Assembly: GCF_030549525.1 (NCBI RefSeq)
Contig: NZ_CP130831.1
Location: 3,993,501-4,057,500, forward strand
Direction: 5' to 3'
Origin: Stenotrophomonas sp. 704A1
Lineage (GTDB): Bacteria; Pseudomonadota; Gammaproteobacteria; Xanthomonadales; Xanthomonadaceae
Length of the DNA: 64,000 nt
Below the pieces are notes generated by a model. The model had not been told where the DNA came from. It was given only the letters and a program-made list of their open reading frames with translations, and made no database searches. The position numbers were made by a program, and so were the translations under genes. Below, in pieces: positions 51,892 through 61,179 of this stretch; within the stretch, counting starts at the first letter, position 1, and each line of letters opens with the position of its first letter.

Positions 51892-51900
51892 GTGCGGGAC

Positions 51901-53286
51901 TTATCCGCGCTCGTGCCAGCCGCCGCCGAGCACCTTGTACAGGGTGATCCGGTTGGACTGCTGCGCCAGCTGCGCCTGCAGCTGGGTCTGCTGTGCGCTG
52001 TAGGCGGTGCGCCGTGCGTCGAGCAGCGTGACGAAGCTGTCCAGGCCGGCGTCGTAGCGCGCCTGCGACAGGCGATTGGCCTGCTCGGCGGCATCGACCA
52101 GACGCTGCTGCGAGGCGACCTGCTCGTCCAGGCTGACGTTCAATGCCAGCGCATCGGCCGTTTCGCGGAAGCCGCTCTGGATCGCTTTCTCGTACTGCGC
52201 CAGTGCGATATCACGGTCGGCATTGGCGACCGCCAGGTTGGCGCGCAGCTTGCCGCCCTGGAAGATCGGCAGGGTGATGGTGGGCAGGAAGCTCCACACC
52301 CGCGTGCCGCTGTCGAACAGGCCCGACAGCTCACCCGAACTGCTGCCGACACTGCCGGTCAGGCGGATGCTGGGGAAGAACGCTGCGCGCGCCGCGCCGA
52401 TGTTGGCGTTGGCGGCCAGCAGCTGGTGCTCGGCAGCCATGATGTCCGGACGCTGCAGCAGCACGTCGCTGGGCAGGCCCGCCGGCGGCGGTGCCAGGGC
52501 CTGCAGCTGCGGTGCCAGGGTGTCCGGCAGCAGCGATGGGTCGATCTGGCCACCGGCCAGCAGGGCCAGCGCATTGCGGTCCTGCGCCAGCTGCCCGCGC
52601 AGGCGCGCGGCGTCCGTGCGTGCGGTTTCGACCAGGGTGCGGGTCTGGCTCAGTTCCAGCCCCGAGCTGCCGCCACGTTCATGGCGGGCCTCGGCCAACC
52701 GCAACGAGTCCTCGTAGCTTTTCAGGGTGGCTTCGGAGATGGCCAGCTGCTGTTGATCGGCGCCGTAGGTCAGCCACGCGGTGGCGGTCTCGGCCACCAG
52801 GCTCAGCTGCGCGTTGCGGCGATTGGCGGCCACGGCGAAGTACTGCTGCAGCGCGGCCTCGCTGAGATTGCGGACGCGACCGAACAGGTCCAGTTCGAAC
52901 TCGGCGACACCCACGCCGGCAGTGAACTGCTCGGTCACCGGCACGTCGCCACCGCGGCGATCCATCTGCCCGGTGAGGGCCACGCCCGGAACGCGGTCGG
53001 CGCGCTGCACGCGGTACTGGCCGCGTGCCTTCTCCACATTGAGCACGGCCACGCGCAGGTCGCGGTTGTGGTCGAGCGCCTGGCCGATCACCTGCTGCAG
53101 GCGCGGATCGGTGAAGAAGTCGCGCCAGCCGACGGCGGCGGCGTCGGCCACCTCACCCTGCGCGGCTTCGGCTGGCCACTGCGCGGGAATGGCCGGCGCA
53201 ACGGCGGTGTCCTTTGGCACCAGGGTGGAGCAGCCGGCCAGCGCGAGCGCGGCGGCGATGGACAGAGCGATGGAATGAAGCTTCAT
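51901..53286 (-). CDS. smeF: Outer-membrane channel of the SmeDEF multidrug efflux pump
   Basis: A 461-residue TolC/OprM-family outer-membrane factor. Lipobox ALAGC (Cys at 19) is followed by two outer-membrane efflux protein repeats. Typical motifs are WRDFFTDPRLQQVIGQALDHNRDLRVAVLNVEKARGQYR, VAEFELDLFGRVRNLSEAALQQY, QRPDIMAAEHQLLAANANIGAARAAFFPSI and ALNVSLDEQVASQQRLV. It forms the exit duct for SmeD-SmeE. It is the last gene of the smeDEF operon, and its stop lies 10 bp from the first SMAG element of the RAYT region. ATG 53286; a longer frame is not supported. Confidence 0.95.
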   Translation of the reverse strand: MKLHSIALSIAAALALAGCSTLVPKDTAVAPAIPAQWPAEAAQGEVADAAAVGWRDFFTDPRLQQVIGQALDHNRDLRVAVLNVEKARGQYRVQRADRVPGVALTGQMDRRGGDVPVTEQFTAGVGVAEFELDLFGRVRNLSEAALQQYFAVAANRRNAQLSLVAETATAWLTYGADQQQLAISEATLKSYEDSLRLAEARHERGGSSGLELSQTRTLVETARTDAARLRGQLAQDRNALALLAGGQIDPSLLPDTLAPQLQALAPPPAGLPSDVLLQRPDIMAAEHQLLAANANIGAARAAFFPSIRLTGSVGSSSGELSGLFDSGTRVWSFLPTITLPIFQGGKLRANLAVANADRDIALAQYEKAIQSGFRETADALALNVSLDEQVASQQRLVDAAEQANRLSQARYDAGLDSFVTLLDARRTAYSAQQTQLQAQLAQQSNRITLYKVLGGGWHERG

Positions 53287-53315
53287 GGCAATACCTTCGG
53301 ATTCACGGTGGCAGT

Positions 53316-53375
53316 GCCGGGCATGGCCCGGCCACTGCGTGGTGAGGCATCCGCCGGGCATGGCCCGGCGCTACC
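53316..53375 (-). repeat. Two SMAG repeats in the smeE-smeF junction
   Basis: A degenerate element (53316-53332, with GGCCACTGC instead of GGCGCTACC) and a canonical one (53353-53375), both minus-oriented, occupying most of the 97-bp gap between the smeE stop and the smeF start. Confidence 0.85.
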
Positions 53376-53383
53376 GGTTTTCA

Positions 53384-56300
53384 TTACTCGGCGGTCCTGC
53401 GCTTGAACACGCGCTGCACCACCACGAAGAACAGCGGCACGAAGAACACGCCCAGCACGGTGCCGACGATCATGCCGCCGAGCACACCGGTGCCGATCGC
53501 CTGCTTGGCGCCGGAACCGGCGCCGGTGGAGATCGCCAGCGGCAGCACGCCCATGCCGAACGCCAGCGAGGTCATGATGATCGGGCGCAGGCGGTCACGA
53601 ACCGCGTGCATCGTCGCTTCGATCAGCCCCGCGCCCTTCTCCAGGTGCTCCTTGGCGAACTCCACGATCAGGATCGCGTTCTTGCTGGTCAGGCCCACCG
53701 TGGTCAGCATCGCCACCTGGAAGTAGATGTCGCGCTCCATGCCACGGAAGGTATTGGCCAGCACCGCACCGAGGATGCCCAGCGGCGCCACCAGCAGCAC
53801 CGAGGTCGGCACGCTCCAGCTTTCATACAGGGCCGCAAGGCACAGGAACACGATCATCAGCGACAGCGTGTACAGCAGCGGCGTCTGCGAACCGGCCTGG
53901 CGCTCCTGGTAGGACATCGCCGTCCACTCGACGTCGAAGCCCGCCGGCAGCTGCTTGGCCAGCTGCTCGATCTCGGCCATCGCATCGCCCGAGGCCACAC
54001 CCGGCGCCGGCTCACCCTGGATCTCGGTGGCCGATACGCCGTTGTAGCGTTCCAGGCGCGGCGAGCCGTAGTCCCAGCGCTTGCTGGCGAAGGCGCTGAA
54101 CGGCACCATCTCGCCCTTGTCGTTCTTCACCGACCAGAGATCGAAGTCCTCCGGCACCATGCGGAACGCCTGGTCGGCCTGCACGAACACCCGCTTGACC
54201 CGGCCGCGATCGACGAAGTCGTCGATGTACGAGCTGCCCCATGCGGTGGCCAGGGTGGTGTTGATCTGGTCGATCGACAGCCCCAGCGAGGTTGCCTTGG
54301 CCACATCGATATCGATGCGGAACTGCGGCGTGTCTTCCTGACCGTTCGGGCGCACGTTGGCCAGCTTGCTGCTCTGGGCCGCCAGGCCCAGCAGCTGGTT
54401 GCGCGCGGCCACCAGCGCTTCGTGGCCCTGGCCGCTGTTGTCCTTCAGGAAGAAGGTGTAGCCCGAGGCGGTGCCCAGTTCCGGAATGGCCGGCGGCGGG
54501 AAGGCAAAGATGAAGGCATCCTTGATCTGCCCCAGCGCGGCCATCGCGCGGCCGGTGATCGGCATCACGCCGTTGTCGGCATCGCGGTCCTTCCAGTCCT
54601 TCAGCTTGACGAAGGCCATGCCCGCGTTCTGGCCCATGCCGGCGAAGCTGAAGCCCTGCACCGAGAACACCGACTCGACCGCGTCCTTCTCGTTCTCCAT
54701 GAAGTGCTTTTCAAGCGCGGCGATCGATTCCAGCGTGCGCTCCTGGGTGGCACCGACCGGGGCCTGCACCAGCGCCATCAGCACGCCCTGGTCTTCATTG
54801 GGCAGGAACGAGCTGGGCAGGCGCACGAACAGCACGCCCATCAGCACGAACAGCGCCGCGACGATGCCCATGAACCGCCACGGGCGGTGCAGGATGCCGC
54901 GCACGCCGCGCTGGTAGCTTTCGCTGGTGCGGTCGAAGCCGCGGTTGAAGCCGTTGAAGAATCGGCCCGACCAGCCCTTGTGGGCCACGTGGTGCTCGCC
55001 CTTCTTCAGCGGCTTGAGCATGGTGGCGCACAGCGCCGGGGTCAGCACGATGGCCACCAGCACCGACAACGCCATCGCCGAAACGATCGTGGCCGAGAAC
55101 TGCCGGTAGATCACACCGGTGGAGCCGCTCATGAACGCCATCGGCACGAACACCGCCGACAGCACCAGGCCGATGCCGACCAGCGCGCCGGTGATCTGCC
55201 CCATCGACTTGCGGGTGGCTTCCAGCGGCGACAGGCCCTCTTCGGACATGATGCGCTCGACGTTCTCCACCACCACGATGGCATCGTCCACCAGCAGGCC
55301 GATGGCCAGCACCATCGCGAACATGGTCAGCATGTTCACCGAGAAGCCCAGCACCGACAGCACGCCGAAGGTGCCCAGCAGCACCACCGGCACGGCGATG
55401 GTCGGGATCAGCGTGGCGCGGAAGTTCTGCAGGAACAGGTACATCACCACGAACACCAGCACGATCGCTTCCAGCAGGGTCTGCACCACGCCCTTGATCG
55501 ACACGCGCACGAACGGGGTGGTGTCGTACGGGATCTCGGCCTTCAGACCGGCCGGGAAGAAGCCTTCCAGTTCCTTCAGCGTTGCATCGACACCGGCGGC
55601 GGTATCCAGCGCGTTGGCGCCGGTGGCCAGGGTGACCGCCAGGCCGCTGGCCGGCTGGCCGTTGTAGCGGGTGACGAAGTCGTAGGACTCGGCGCCCAGT
55701 TCGACGCGGGCGACATCGCCCAGGCGCAGTTCGGCACCATCCTGCGCACCGCGCACGATGATGTTGCGGAACTGCTCCGGGGTCTGCAGGCGCGACTGCG
55801 CGTTGATGGTGGCGTTGAGCTGCTGGCCCTTGACCGACGGCGCACCGCCCAGCTGGCCGATGGCCACCTGCGCGTTCTGGGCCTTGATCGCGGCGGTCAC
55901 TTCCGGCACCGACAGGCCATAGGTGTGCAGCTTGTTGGGGTCCAGCCAGATGCGCATGGCGTACTTGCCGCCGAACACCTGGATGTTGCCCACGCCGGGC
56001 ACGCGGCTCAGGCGGTCGACGACGTTGGAACCCACATAGTCGGCGATGTCGTTGGCATCCATGCTGCCGTCTTCGGACACGAAGGCGACCACGTTGAGGA
56101 AGCCCGAACTGGACTTGGCCACATTGATGCCCTGCCGCTGCACTTCCTGCGGCAGCAGCGGCATCGCCAGCTGCAGCTTGTTCTGCACCTGCACCTGGGC
56201 GATGTCCGGGTTGGTGCCGCTCTCGAAGGTCAGGGTGATGGTGGCCTGGCCATTGGACGAGCTGTTGGAGGAGAAGTAGATCAGGCCATCCAGGCCCTTC

Positions 56301-56506
56301 ATGTTCTGCTCGATGATCTGCGTCACCGAGTCCTCGACCACCTTGGCCGACGCACCCGGATAGCTGGCGCTGATTTCCACCGCCGGCGGTGCGACGTTGG
56401 GGTACATCGAGATCGGCAGCTTGAACAGGGCCAGGCCGCCGGCGAGCATGATGATGATCGCGATGACCCACGCAAAGATGGGGCGATCGATGAAGAAACG
56501 TGCCAT
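53384..56506 (-). CDS. smeE: RND-type inner-membrane multidrug transporter SmeE
   Basis: A 1040-residue hydrophobe/amphiphile efflux (AcrB-type) transporter with 12 membrane helices and two large periplasmic loops. It opens [23 protein letters not shown]. The proton-relay Asp pair is in [20 protein letters not shown], and the drug-binding loop region has [14 protein letters not shown]. The C-terminal half shows [18 protein letters not shown] with the conserved Lys. SmeE exports quinolones, tetracyclines, chloramphenicol, macrolides and triclosan by proton antiport, as known for this pump. It follows smeD by 12 bp. Confidence 0.97.
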   Translation of the reverse strand: MARFFIDRPIFAWVIAIIIMLAGGLALFKLPISMYPNVAPPAVEISASYPGASAKVVEDSVTQIIEQNMKGLDGLIYFSSNSSSNGQATITLTFESGTNPDIAQVQVQNKLQLAMPLLPQEVQRQGINVAKSSSGFLNVVAFVSEDGSMDANDIADYVGSNVVDRLSRVPGVGNIQVFGGKYAMRIWLDPNKLHTYGLSVPEVTAAIKAQNAQVAIGQLGGAPSVKGQQLNATINAQSRLQTPEQFRNIIVRGAQDGAELRLGDVARVELGAESYDFVTRYNGQPASGLAVTLATGANALDTAAGVDATLKELEGFFPAGLKAEIPYDTTPFVRVSIKGVVQTLLEAIVLVFVVMYLFLQNFRATLIPTIAVPVVLLGTFGVLSVLGFSVNMLTMFAMVLAIGLLVDDAIVVVENVERIMSEEGLSPLEATRKSMGQITGALVGIGLVLSAVFVPMAFMSGSTGVIYRQFSATIVSAMALSVLVAIVLTPALCATMLKPLKKGEHHVAHKGWSGRFFNGFNRGFDRTSESYQRGVRGILHRPWRFMGIVAALFVLMGVLFVRLPSSFLPNEDQGVLMALVQAPVGATQERTLESIAALEKHFMENEKDAVESVFSVQGFSFAGMGQNAGMAFVKLKDWKDRDADNGVMPITGRAMAALGQIKDAFIFAFPPPAIPELGTASGYTFFLKDNSGQGHEALVAARNQLLGLAAQSSKLANVRPNGQEDTPQFRIDIDVAKATSLGLSIDQINTTLATAWGSSYIDDFVDRGRVKRVFVQADQAFRMVPEDFDLWSVKNDKGEMVPFSAFASKRWDYGSPRLERYNGVSATEIQGEPAPGVASGDAMAEIEQLAKQLPAGFDVEWTAMSYQERQAGSQTPLLYTLSLMIVFLCLAALYESWSVPTSVLLVAPLGILGAVLANTFRGMERDIYFQVAMLTTVGLTSKNAILIVEFAKEHLEKGAGLIEATMHAVRDRLRPIIMTSLAFGMGVLPLAISTGAGSGAKQAIGTGVLGGMIVGTVLGVFFVPLFFVVVQRVFKRRTAE

Positions 56507-56518
56507 GGGGTTCTCCGC

Positions 56519-57700
56519 TTACTTCGCGCCTGCGGCCGGGGCTGCAGGTTGGGCGGCGGCCGGCTTGGCCGGGGCGGCGCCCTGTTCGGTGGCGTTGACC
56601 GGCATGCCCGGGCCGATCTTCTGCAGGCCCTCGACGATGACCTTGTCACCGGCCTTCAGGCCATCCTCGACCAGCCACTTGTCGCCGACGGTGCGGCTGA
56701 CCTTGACCGGGCGCACCTCGACCTTGTTGTCCTTGCCGACCACCATGGCGCTGGTATCGCCCTTGGCATCACGGGCGATGCCCTGCATCGGCACCAGCAC
56801 CGCATCGCTGCGCACGCCACCGCCGATCACCGCGCGCACATACATGCCCGGCATCAGCAGGCCATCGGGATTGTCGACCTTCACCCGCAGCGCGAAGCTG
56901 CCGGTGGCCGGATCGACGCTGACTTCGGAGAACTCCAGCGTGCCCTTGTGGGCGAATTCGCTGCCGTCTTCCATCAGGATGCTGACCGGGGTCTGCTGGT
57001 TGTCCTGCAGGCGGCCGGCGGCCAGTTCGCGGCGCAGCTGCAGCAGTTCGGCCGAGGACTGGGTGAGGTCGACGTAGATCGGGTCCAGCTGCTGCACCGT
57101 CGCCAGCGCGGTGGCCTGGCCGGCGCTGACCAGCGCACCCTGGGTGACGCTGGACTTGCCGATGCGGCCGCTGATCGGCGCGGTGATGCGCGCATAGCCG
57201 AGGGTGACGTTGGCCGCATCCAGCGATGCCTTGGCGGCACCGACGTCTGCTTCGGCCTGCTTCTGTGCAGCGACCGCGTTTTCCAGATCCTGCTGGCTGA
57301 CCGCATCGACCCTGGCCAGCTCGGTGATGCGCTTAGCGCTCAGGCGGGCCGCGTTGGCAGTGGCCTCGGCACGGGCCAGCTGGGCACGGGCACTGTTGGC
57401 CTGGGCGCGATAGCTGGCGTCCTCGATCTGGTACAGCGGCTCGCCGGCCTTGACCATGGCGCCTTCGGTGAACAGCCGCTTGGCGACGATGCCATTGACC
57501 TGCGGGCGCACTTCGGCCACCAGGAACGCATTGGTGCGGCCCGGCAGTTCGCGGGTCAGCCCCACCGTCTCGGACTTCAGCGTGACCACGCTGACCTGGC
57601 CGGGCCCCTGCTCGGGGGTCTGGGGTTCACCGCCACAGGCGGCCACGGTCGCGGCGATCGCCAACGACAGCGCAAAGGGTCGGATTCGGCTCAGCAACAT
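56519..57700 (-). CDS. smeD: Periplasmic membrane-fusion protein SmeD
   Basis: A 393-residue AcrA-type adaptor lipoprotein with lipobox TVAAC (Cys at 21). The lipoyl half-motifs flank a long alpha-hairpin: FLVAEVRPQVNGIVAKRLFTEGAMVKAGEPLYQIE and GYARITAPISGRIGKSSVTQGALV. A beta-barrel domain (GSFALRVKVDNPDGLLMPGMYV) follows, then a C-terminal Ala/Pro tail. It bridges SmeE and SmeF. The start was chosen at MLLSRIRPFALSLA (57700), leaving 224 bp to the divergent smeT, which matches the known locus. An upstream frame reaches into smeT and is spurious. Confidence 0.96.
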   Translation of the reverse strand: MLLSRIRPFALSLAIAATVAACGGEPQTPEQGPGQVSVVTLKSETVGLTRELPGRTNAFLVAEVRPQVNGIVAKRLFTEGAMVKAGEPLYQIEDASYRAQANSARAQLARAEATANAARLSAKRITELARVDAVSQQDLENAVAAQKQAEADVGAAKASLDAANVTLGYARITAPISGRIGKSSVTQGALVSAGQATALATVQQLDPIYVDLTQSSAELLQLRRELAAGRLQDNQQTPVSILMEDGSEFAHKGTLEFSEVSVDPATGSFALRVKVDNPDGLLMPGMYVRAVIGGGVRSDAVLVPMQGIARDAKGDTSAMVVGKDNKVEVRPVKVSRTVGDKWLVEDGLKAGDKVIVEGLQKIGPGMPVNATEQGAAPAKPAAAQPAAPAAGAK

Positions 57701-57851
57701 GACGGAAAGGCTCTTGAAGGAAAGGGTCTCAGCCGGCGCTGATACGGCGGCCCTCCTCCAGCAGAGGCAGGACCGTGCGAGCAACGCCCACCCGGCGGGG
57801 CGCAGGGGCCTGGGCGGCCGGCCACACGCACGACGGGAATGATGGGACGGA

Positions 57852-57885
57852 AATATACATACATGCGTATTTGTTTGTAAACCGG
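57852..57885. promoter_or_regulatory. Probable SmeT operator and overlapping smeT/smeD promoters
   Basis: An A+T-rich pseudo-palindrome in otherwise G+C-rich DNA (ATATACATACATGCGTATTT then GTTTGTAAACC). Half-sites TACATACATG and CGTATTTGTTTGTA are related by imperfect dyad symmetry. It lies 40-73 bp from the smeT start. SmeT is known to bind a roughly 28-bp pseudo-palindrome in this intergenic region and block both promoters. Confidence 0.75.
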
Positions 57886-57924
57886 TACAATTCAGCCACG
57901 TTTCACGCTCACTCGTACCCACCC

Positions 57925-58584
57925 ATGGCCCGCAAGACCAAAGAGGACACCCAGGCGACCCGGGAAGGCATCCTGGACGCTGCCGAGACCTGCTTCCACG
58001 AGCACGGCGTCGCCCGCACCACGCTGGAGATGATCGGCGCGCGTGCCGGCTATACCCGCGGCGCGGTGTACTGGCATTTCAAGAACAAGGGCGAAGTGCT
58101 GGCGGCGATGGTCGAGCGCGTGCACCTGCCTTTCATGCAGGAGCTGGAGCGCACCTCCAGCGATCAGCGCGACACGCCGGTGCACGATCTGCGCGCCGTG
58201 ATGATCCATTCCTTCATCGAGCTGTCCGAGGACGAGCGCCTGCGCAAGACCATGGAGATCATGCTGCGCAGTGATGCGTCGGCCGATACCAAGGTGCTGA
58301 CCGAACTGCAGCAGGCCGGCTTCCGCGACGCACTGGACCGCATGGAGCGCGCCCTGCGCCGCGCCCAGGAACTGGGCCAGCTGCGCGATGGCGCCGACCC
58401 GAAGATCGCCGCGCGCATGCTGCATGCCACCGTACTGGGCGTGCTGCACGGCGCGATGGTCGAACCGGAGCTGATGGATCTCAAGCGCGACGGCATGCTG
58501 GCGCTGGACATGACGCTGGCTGCGTACGTAAAGGACGGCGTGTTCGTTCCGGGCTCGGTGCCCGAGCCGTTGCCGGCCGCGTGA
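57925..58584 (+). CDS. smeT: TetR-family repressor SmeT of the smeDEF operon
   Basis: A 219-residue TetR/AcrR repressor. The N-terminal HTH spans about 12-58 (TREGILDAAETCFHEHGVAR and MIGARAGYTRGAVYWHFKNKGEVL), followed by an all-helical ligand/dimerisation domain. Residue 166 is Leu (ARML at 163-166), the wild-type state at a position where Leu-to-Gln is reported to derepress smeDEF in clinical strains. The frame is intact with no IS insertion, so repression should work. Triclosan and flavonoids are reported ligands of the family member. Divergent from smeD. Confidence 0.96.
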   Translation: MARKTKEDTQATREGILDAAETCFHEHGVARTTLEMIGARAGYTRGAVYWHFKNKGEVLAAMVERVHLPFMQELERTSSDQRDTPVHDLRAVMIHSFIELSEDERLRKTMEIMLRSDASADTKVLTELQQAGFRDALDRMERALRRAQELGQLRDGADPKIAARMLHATVLGVLHGAMVEPELMDLKRDGMLALDMTLAAYVKDGVFVPGSVPEPLPAA

Positions 58585-58589
58585 GGGTC

Positions 58590-58640
58590 GCCGGGCATGG
58601 CCCGGCGCTACCGTGGTGGATCCACGCCCTGCGTGGATGC
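58590..58640. repeat. SMAG repeat plus ATCCACGC hairpin after smeT
   Basis: Canonical SMAG at 58590-58612 (minus), immediately followed by GATCCACGC-CCT-GCGTGGAT (58619-58638), the same hairpin as at 9813-9835 but without GTAG. Confidence 0.8.
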
Positions 58641-58656
58641 GAACGGACAAACAATA

Positions 58657-58676
58657 AGGCCGCCTTCCGGCGGCCT
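58657..58676 (-). terminator. Terminator of hslVU
   Basis: Perfect 8-bp stem AGGCCGCC / GGCGGCCT with TTCC loop, followed on the minus strand by TATTGTTTG. It lies 20 bp after the hslU stop. Confidence 0.7.
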
Positions 58677-58696
58677 CATGCTTTGCAGAGTCGGCG

Positions 58697-60070
58697 TTAC
58701 AGGATGTAGCGGCTCAGGTCCGGGTCCTGCACCAGCTCACCCAGATGGGTCTCGACGTAGGCGCGGTCGATGGCCAGGGTTTCACCATCGCGGTCCGGGG
58801 CTTCATAGCTGAGCGAATCCAGCAGGCGCTCCAGCACCGTGTGCAGGCGGCGCGCCCCGATGTTTTCCTGGCGCTCGTTCACCTGGAAGGCGATCTCGGC
58901 CAGGCGCTCGATGGCGTCGGTGGTGAAGCTGACCTTGACCCCTTCGGTGGCCAGCAGCGCTTCGTACTGCTTGGTCAGCGCGGCCTTCGGCTCGGTCAGG
59001 ATGCGGACGAAATCGTCCTTGCTCAGCGCGCCCAGCTCCACCCGGATCGGGAAGCGGCCCTGCAGCTCCGGGATCAGGTCGCTGGGCTTGGCCAGGTGGA
59101 ACGCGCCGGAGGCGATGAACAGGATGTGGTCGGTCTTGATCGTGCCGTACTTGGTGGACACATTGGAGCCCTCCACCAGCGGCAGCAGGTCGCGCTGCAC
59201 GCCTTCGCGCGAGACATCGCCGCCGCCCACGTTGTCGCCGCGCTTGGCGACCTTGTCGATCTCGTCGATGAAGACGATGCCGTGCTGTTCGCAGGCTTCG
59301 ATCGCGGCGGTGCGGATGTCGTCTTCGTTGACCAGCTTGCCGGCCTCTTCTTCCACCAGCAACGGGCGTGCGGCCTTGATCGTCAGCGTGCGCTTGTGTG
59401 CCTTGGCGCCGCCGCCGAGGTTGGCGAACATCGACTTCAGCTGCTGGCCCATTTCCTCCATGCCCGGCGGGGTCATGATGTCCATGCTGACGTTGGCGGT
59501 CAGGTCCAGTTCGATCTCGCGCTCGTCCAGTTCGCCATTGCGCAGCATCCTGCGGAACTTGATGCGGGTCTCGTTGTCCTGCGCCGACGGCTCGTTGCGC
59601 GCGGCTTCCGGATCGAAACCGATGCCACCACTGCGACGCGGCAGCAGTGCATCCAGGATGCGGTCTTCGGCGCGTTCCTCGGCCTGGGTGCGCACGCGCA
59701 CCTTGGCCTGCTCGCGGTACAGCTTGACCGCGGTATCGGCCAGGTCGCGGATGATCTGCTCGACGTCCTTGCCGACGTAGCCGACTTCGGTGAAGCGGGT
59801 CGCTTCAACCTTCACGAACGGTGCGTTGGCCAGGGTGGCCAGGCGACGCGCGATCTCGGTCTTGCCGACGCCGGTCGGGCCGATCATCAGGATGTTCTTC
59901 GGCATCACTTCATTGCGCAGCTCGGGCACCAGCTGCATGCGGCGCCAGCGGTTGCGCAGCGCGATGGCCACGGCGCGCTTGGCGTCGTGCTGGCCGACGA
60001 TGTGCCGGTCCAGTTCCTGCACGATCTCGCGCGGGGTCATGGTGGCGGAGGAAACTTCGATCTTCGACAT
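58697..60070 (-). CDS. hslU: ATP-dependent unfoldase HslU
   Basis: A 457-residue AAA+ ATPase. It starts [20 protein letters not shown], has Walker A GPTGVGKT (64-71), pore loop GYVGKDVE, an intermediate I-domain (about 110-240), Walker [11 protein letters not shown], sensor [15 protein letters not shown], and a C-terminus SRYIL that docks into HslV. It unfolds substrates for HslV. The start is 60070; the longer frame upstream runs through a SMAG repeat and is not real. It follows hslV after 106 bp. Confidence 0.97.
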   Translation of the reverse strand: MSKIEVSSATMTPREIVQELDRHIVGQHDAKRAVAIALRNRWRRMQLVPELRNEVMPKNILMIGPTGVGKTEIARRLATLANAPFVKVEATRFTEVGYVGKDVEQIIRDLADTAVKLYREQAKVRVRTQAEERAEDRILDALLPRRSGGIGFDPEAARNEPSAQDNETRIKFRRMLRNGELDEREIELDLTANVSMDIMTPPGMEEMGQQLKSMFANLGGGAKAHKRTLTIKAARPLLVEEEAGKLVNEDDIRTAAIEACEQHGIVFIDEIDKVAKRGDNVGGGDVSREGVQRDLLPLVEGSNVSTKYGTIKTDHILFIASGAFHLAKPSDLIPELQGRFPIRVELGALSKDDFVRILTEPKAALTKQYEALLATEGVKVSFTTDAIERLAEIAFQVNERQENIGARRLHTVLERLLDSLSYEAPDRDGETLAIDRAYVETHLGELVQDPDLSRYIL

Positions 60071-60123
60071 GGGTGTGCTCACGAATGCGTTGTCTACGAC
60101 GCCGAAACCGAACGGTCCCGGCC

Positions 60124-60147
60124 GGTAGCGCCGGGCCATGCCCGGCG
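60124..60147 (+). repeat. SMAG repeat inside the hslV-hslU junction
   Basis: Canonical element, plus-oriented, in the 106-bp gap between the hslV stop and the hslU start; the two genes are co-directional on the minus strand. Confidence 0.88.
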
Positions 60148-60176
60148 AATCTGGAAGGGCGGTGACGGGTTTCCCG

Positions 60177-60728
60177 TCACAGCTCCTCGACCACCACGTT
60201 GCGGTTGGTATAGATGCAGATGTCGCCGGCGATGCCGATCGCTTCGCTGGCAATCGTGCGCGCATCCAGTTCGGTGTGCGCCATCAGCGCGCGCGCGGCG
60301 GACAGCGCATACGAACCACCGGAACCGATGGCGATGATGCCGTCCTCCGGCTCGATCACATCGCCGGTGCCGCTGATGATCAGCGAGGTTTCCTTGTCGG
60401 CCACCGCCAGCAGCGCTTCCAGCTTGCCCAGGCGGCGTTCGGTACGCCAATCCTTGGCCAGCTCGACGGCGGCACGCTGCAACTGGCCGTGCTTTTCCAG
60501 CTTGGCCTCGAACAGCTCGAACAGGGTGAAGGCATCGGCGGCGGCACCGGCAAAGCCGGCCAGCACCTGGCCGTCGCGGCCCAGGCGGCGCACCTTGCGC
60601 GCATTGCCCTTCATCACCGTGTGGCCCAGGGTGACCTGGCCATCGCCGGCGATCGCCACGTGCTCGCCGCGACGGACGCAGACGATGGTGGTGGCGTGGA
60701 AAACATTGGGATTCTGACTGGGGTCCAT
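60177..60728 (-). CDS. hslV: ATP-dependent protease peptidase subunit HslV
   Basis: A 183-residue Ntn-hydrolase. The propeptide is [12 protein letters not shown] and the nucleophile is Thr13 ([11 protein letters not shown]), unusually long in front because HslV normally has a single-residue to short propeptide. [21 protein letters not shown] and [21 protein letters not shown] are diagnostic, and [19 protein letters not shown] follows. It forms a double hexamer that degrades proteins unfolded by HslU, mainly under heat stress. ATG 60728. Confidence 0.96.
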   Translation of the reverse strand: MDPSQNPNVFHATTIVCVRRGEHVAIAGDGQVTLGHTVMKGNARKVRRLGRDGQVLAGFAGAAADAFTLFELFEAKLEKHGQLQRAAVELAKDWRTERRLGKLEALLAVADKETSLIISGTGDVIEPEDGIIAIGSGGSYALSAARALMAHTELDARTIASEAIGIAGDICIYTNRNVVVEEL

Positions 60729-60882
60729 GCGGCCTCCGATAGCTGTTCACGGGAGATGGGGACAGCGGCCGGAGCGATCAAGCCTGCGTGGACGGCTGCC
60801 GTTCAGCGCTTGGCCGCGCCCCATGGGCAGGGCGGCGCCCTTCCATCGAGCGCATCGCAATGCGCGCGGACGCCACCGCCCG

Positions 60883-61083
60883 TCAGCGCTTGGCCTGGGA
60901 TGGCCGGTCTGGATTCGGCTCGATACCCCAGGCGATATACCAGTCTTCACCCTGCGTCTCGATCGGGTGCTGGGTGCGCCCGGAGCCGTTGCCACAGGCC
61001 AGCGCGTCGGCGGCGCAATAGCGGTCGCAGCCCCAGCAGATGCGCTCGGGATGCCGGGGGTGCAGTGGAATGGGCTTCGCCAT
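60883..61083 (-). CDS. DUF3079 small protein
   Basis: A 66-residue protein of the DUF3079 family: [20 protein letters not shown] followed by [22 protein letters not shown] and [10 protein letters not shown]. Three or four conserved cysteines ([11 protein letters not shown]) suggest a small metal- or cluster-binding fold, as seen in the family, with no known function. ATG 61083. A 13-bp segment at its stop end (TCAGCGCTTGGCC) is repeated at 60804-60816. Confidence 0.82.
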   Translation of the reverse strand: MAKPIPLHPRHPERICWGCDRYCAADALACGNGSGRTQHPIETQGEDWYIAWGIEPNPDRPSQAKR

Positions 61084-61156
61084 GGTGGCGGTTCCGTCGT
61101 GGCCTGCGGCCACGGTGCGCCCCTGTGCCCTGCTCCGCCATGATCCAGGTCAAGCC

Positions 61157-61179
61157 GCCGGGCCTGGCCCGGCACTACC
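61157..61179 (-). repeat. SMAG repeat variant at the xerC 3' end
   Basis: GCCGGGCCTGGCCCGGCACT then ACC: CATG replaced by CCTG and GGCGC by GGCAC. It overlaps the last codons and stop region of xerC (stop at 61175). Confidence 0.7.

Noticed and set aside
53285..57742. A 1485-aa plus-strand open frame across the smeDEF genes
   Set aside because: It is antisense to smeE and smeD, has shadow-like His/Gln/Arg composition and reads through a SMAG repeat; the RND pump genes on the other strand are unambiguous.
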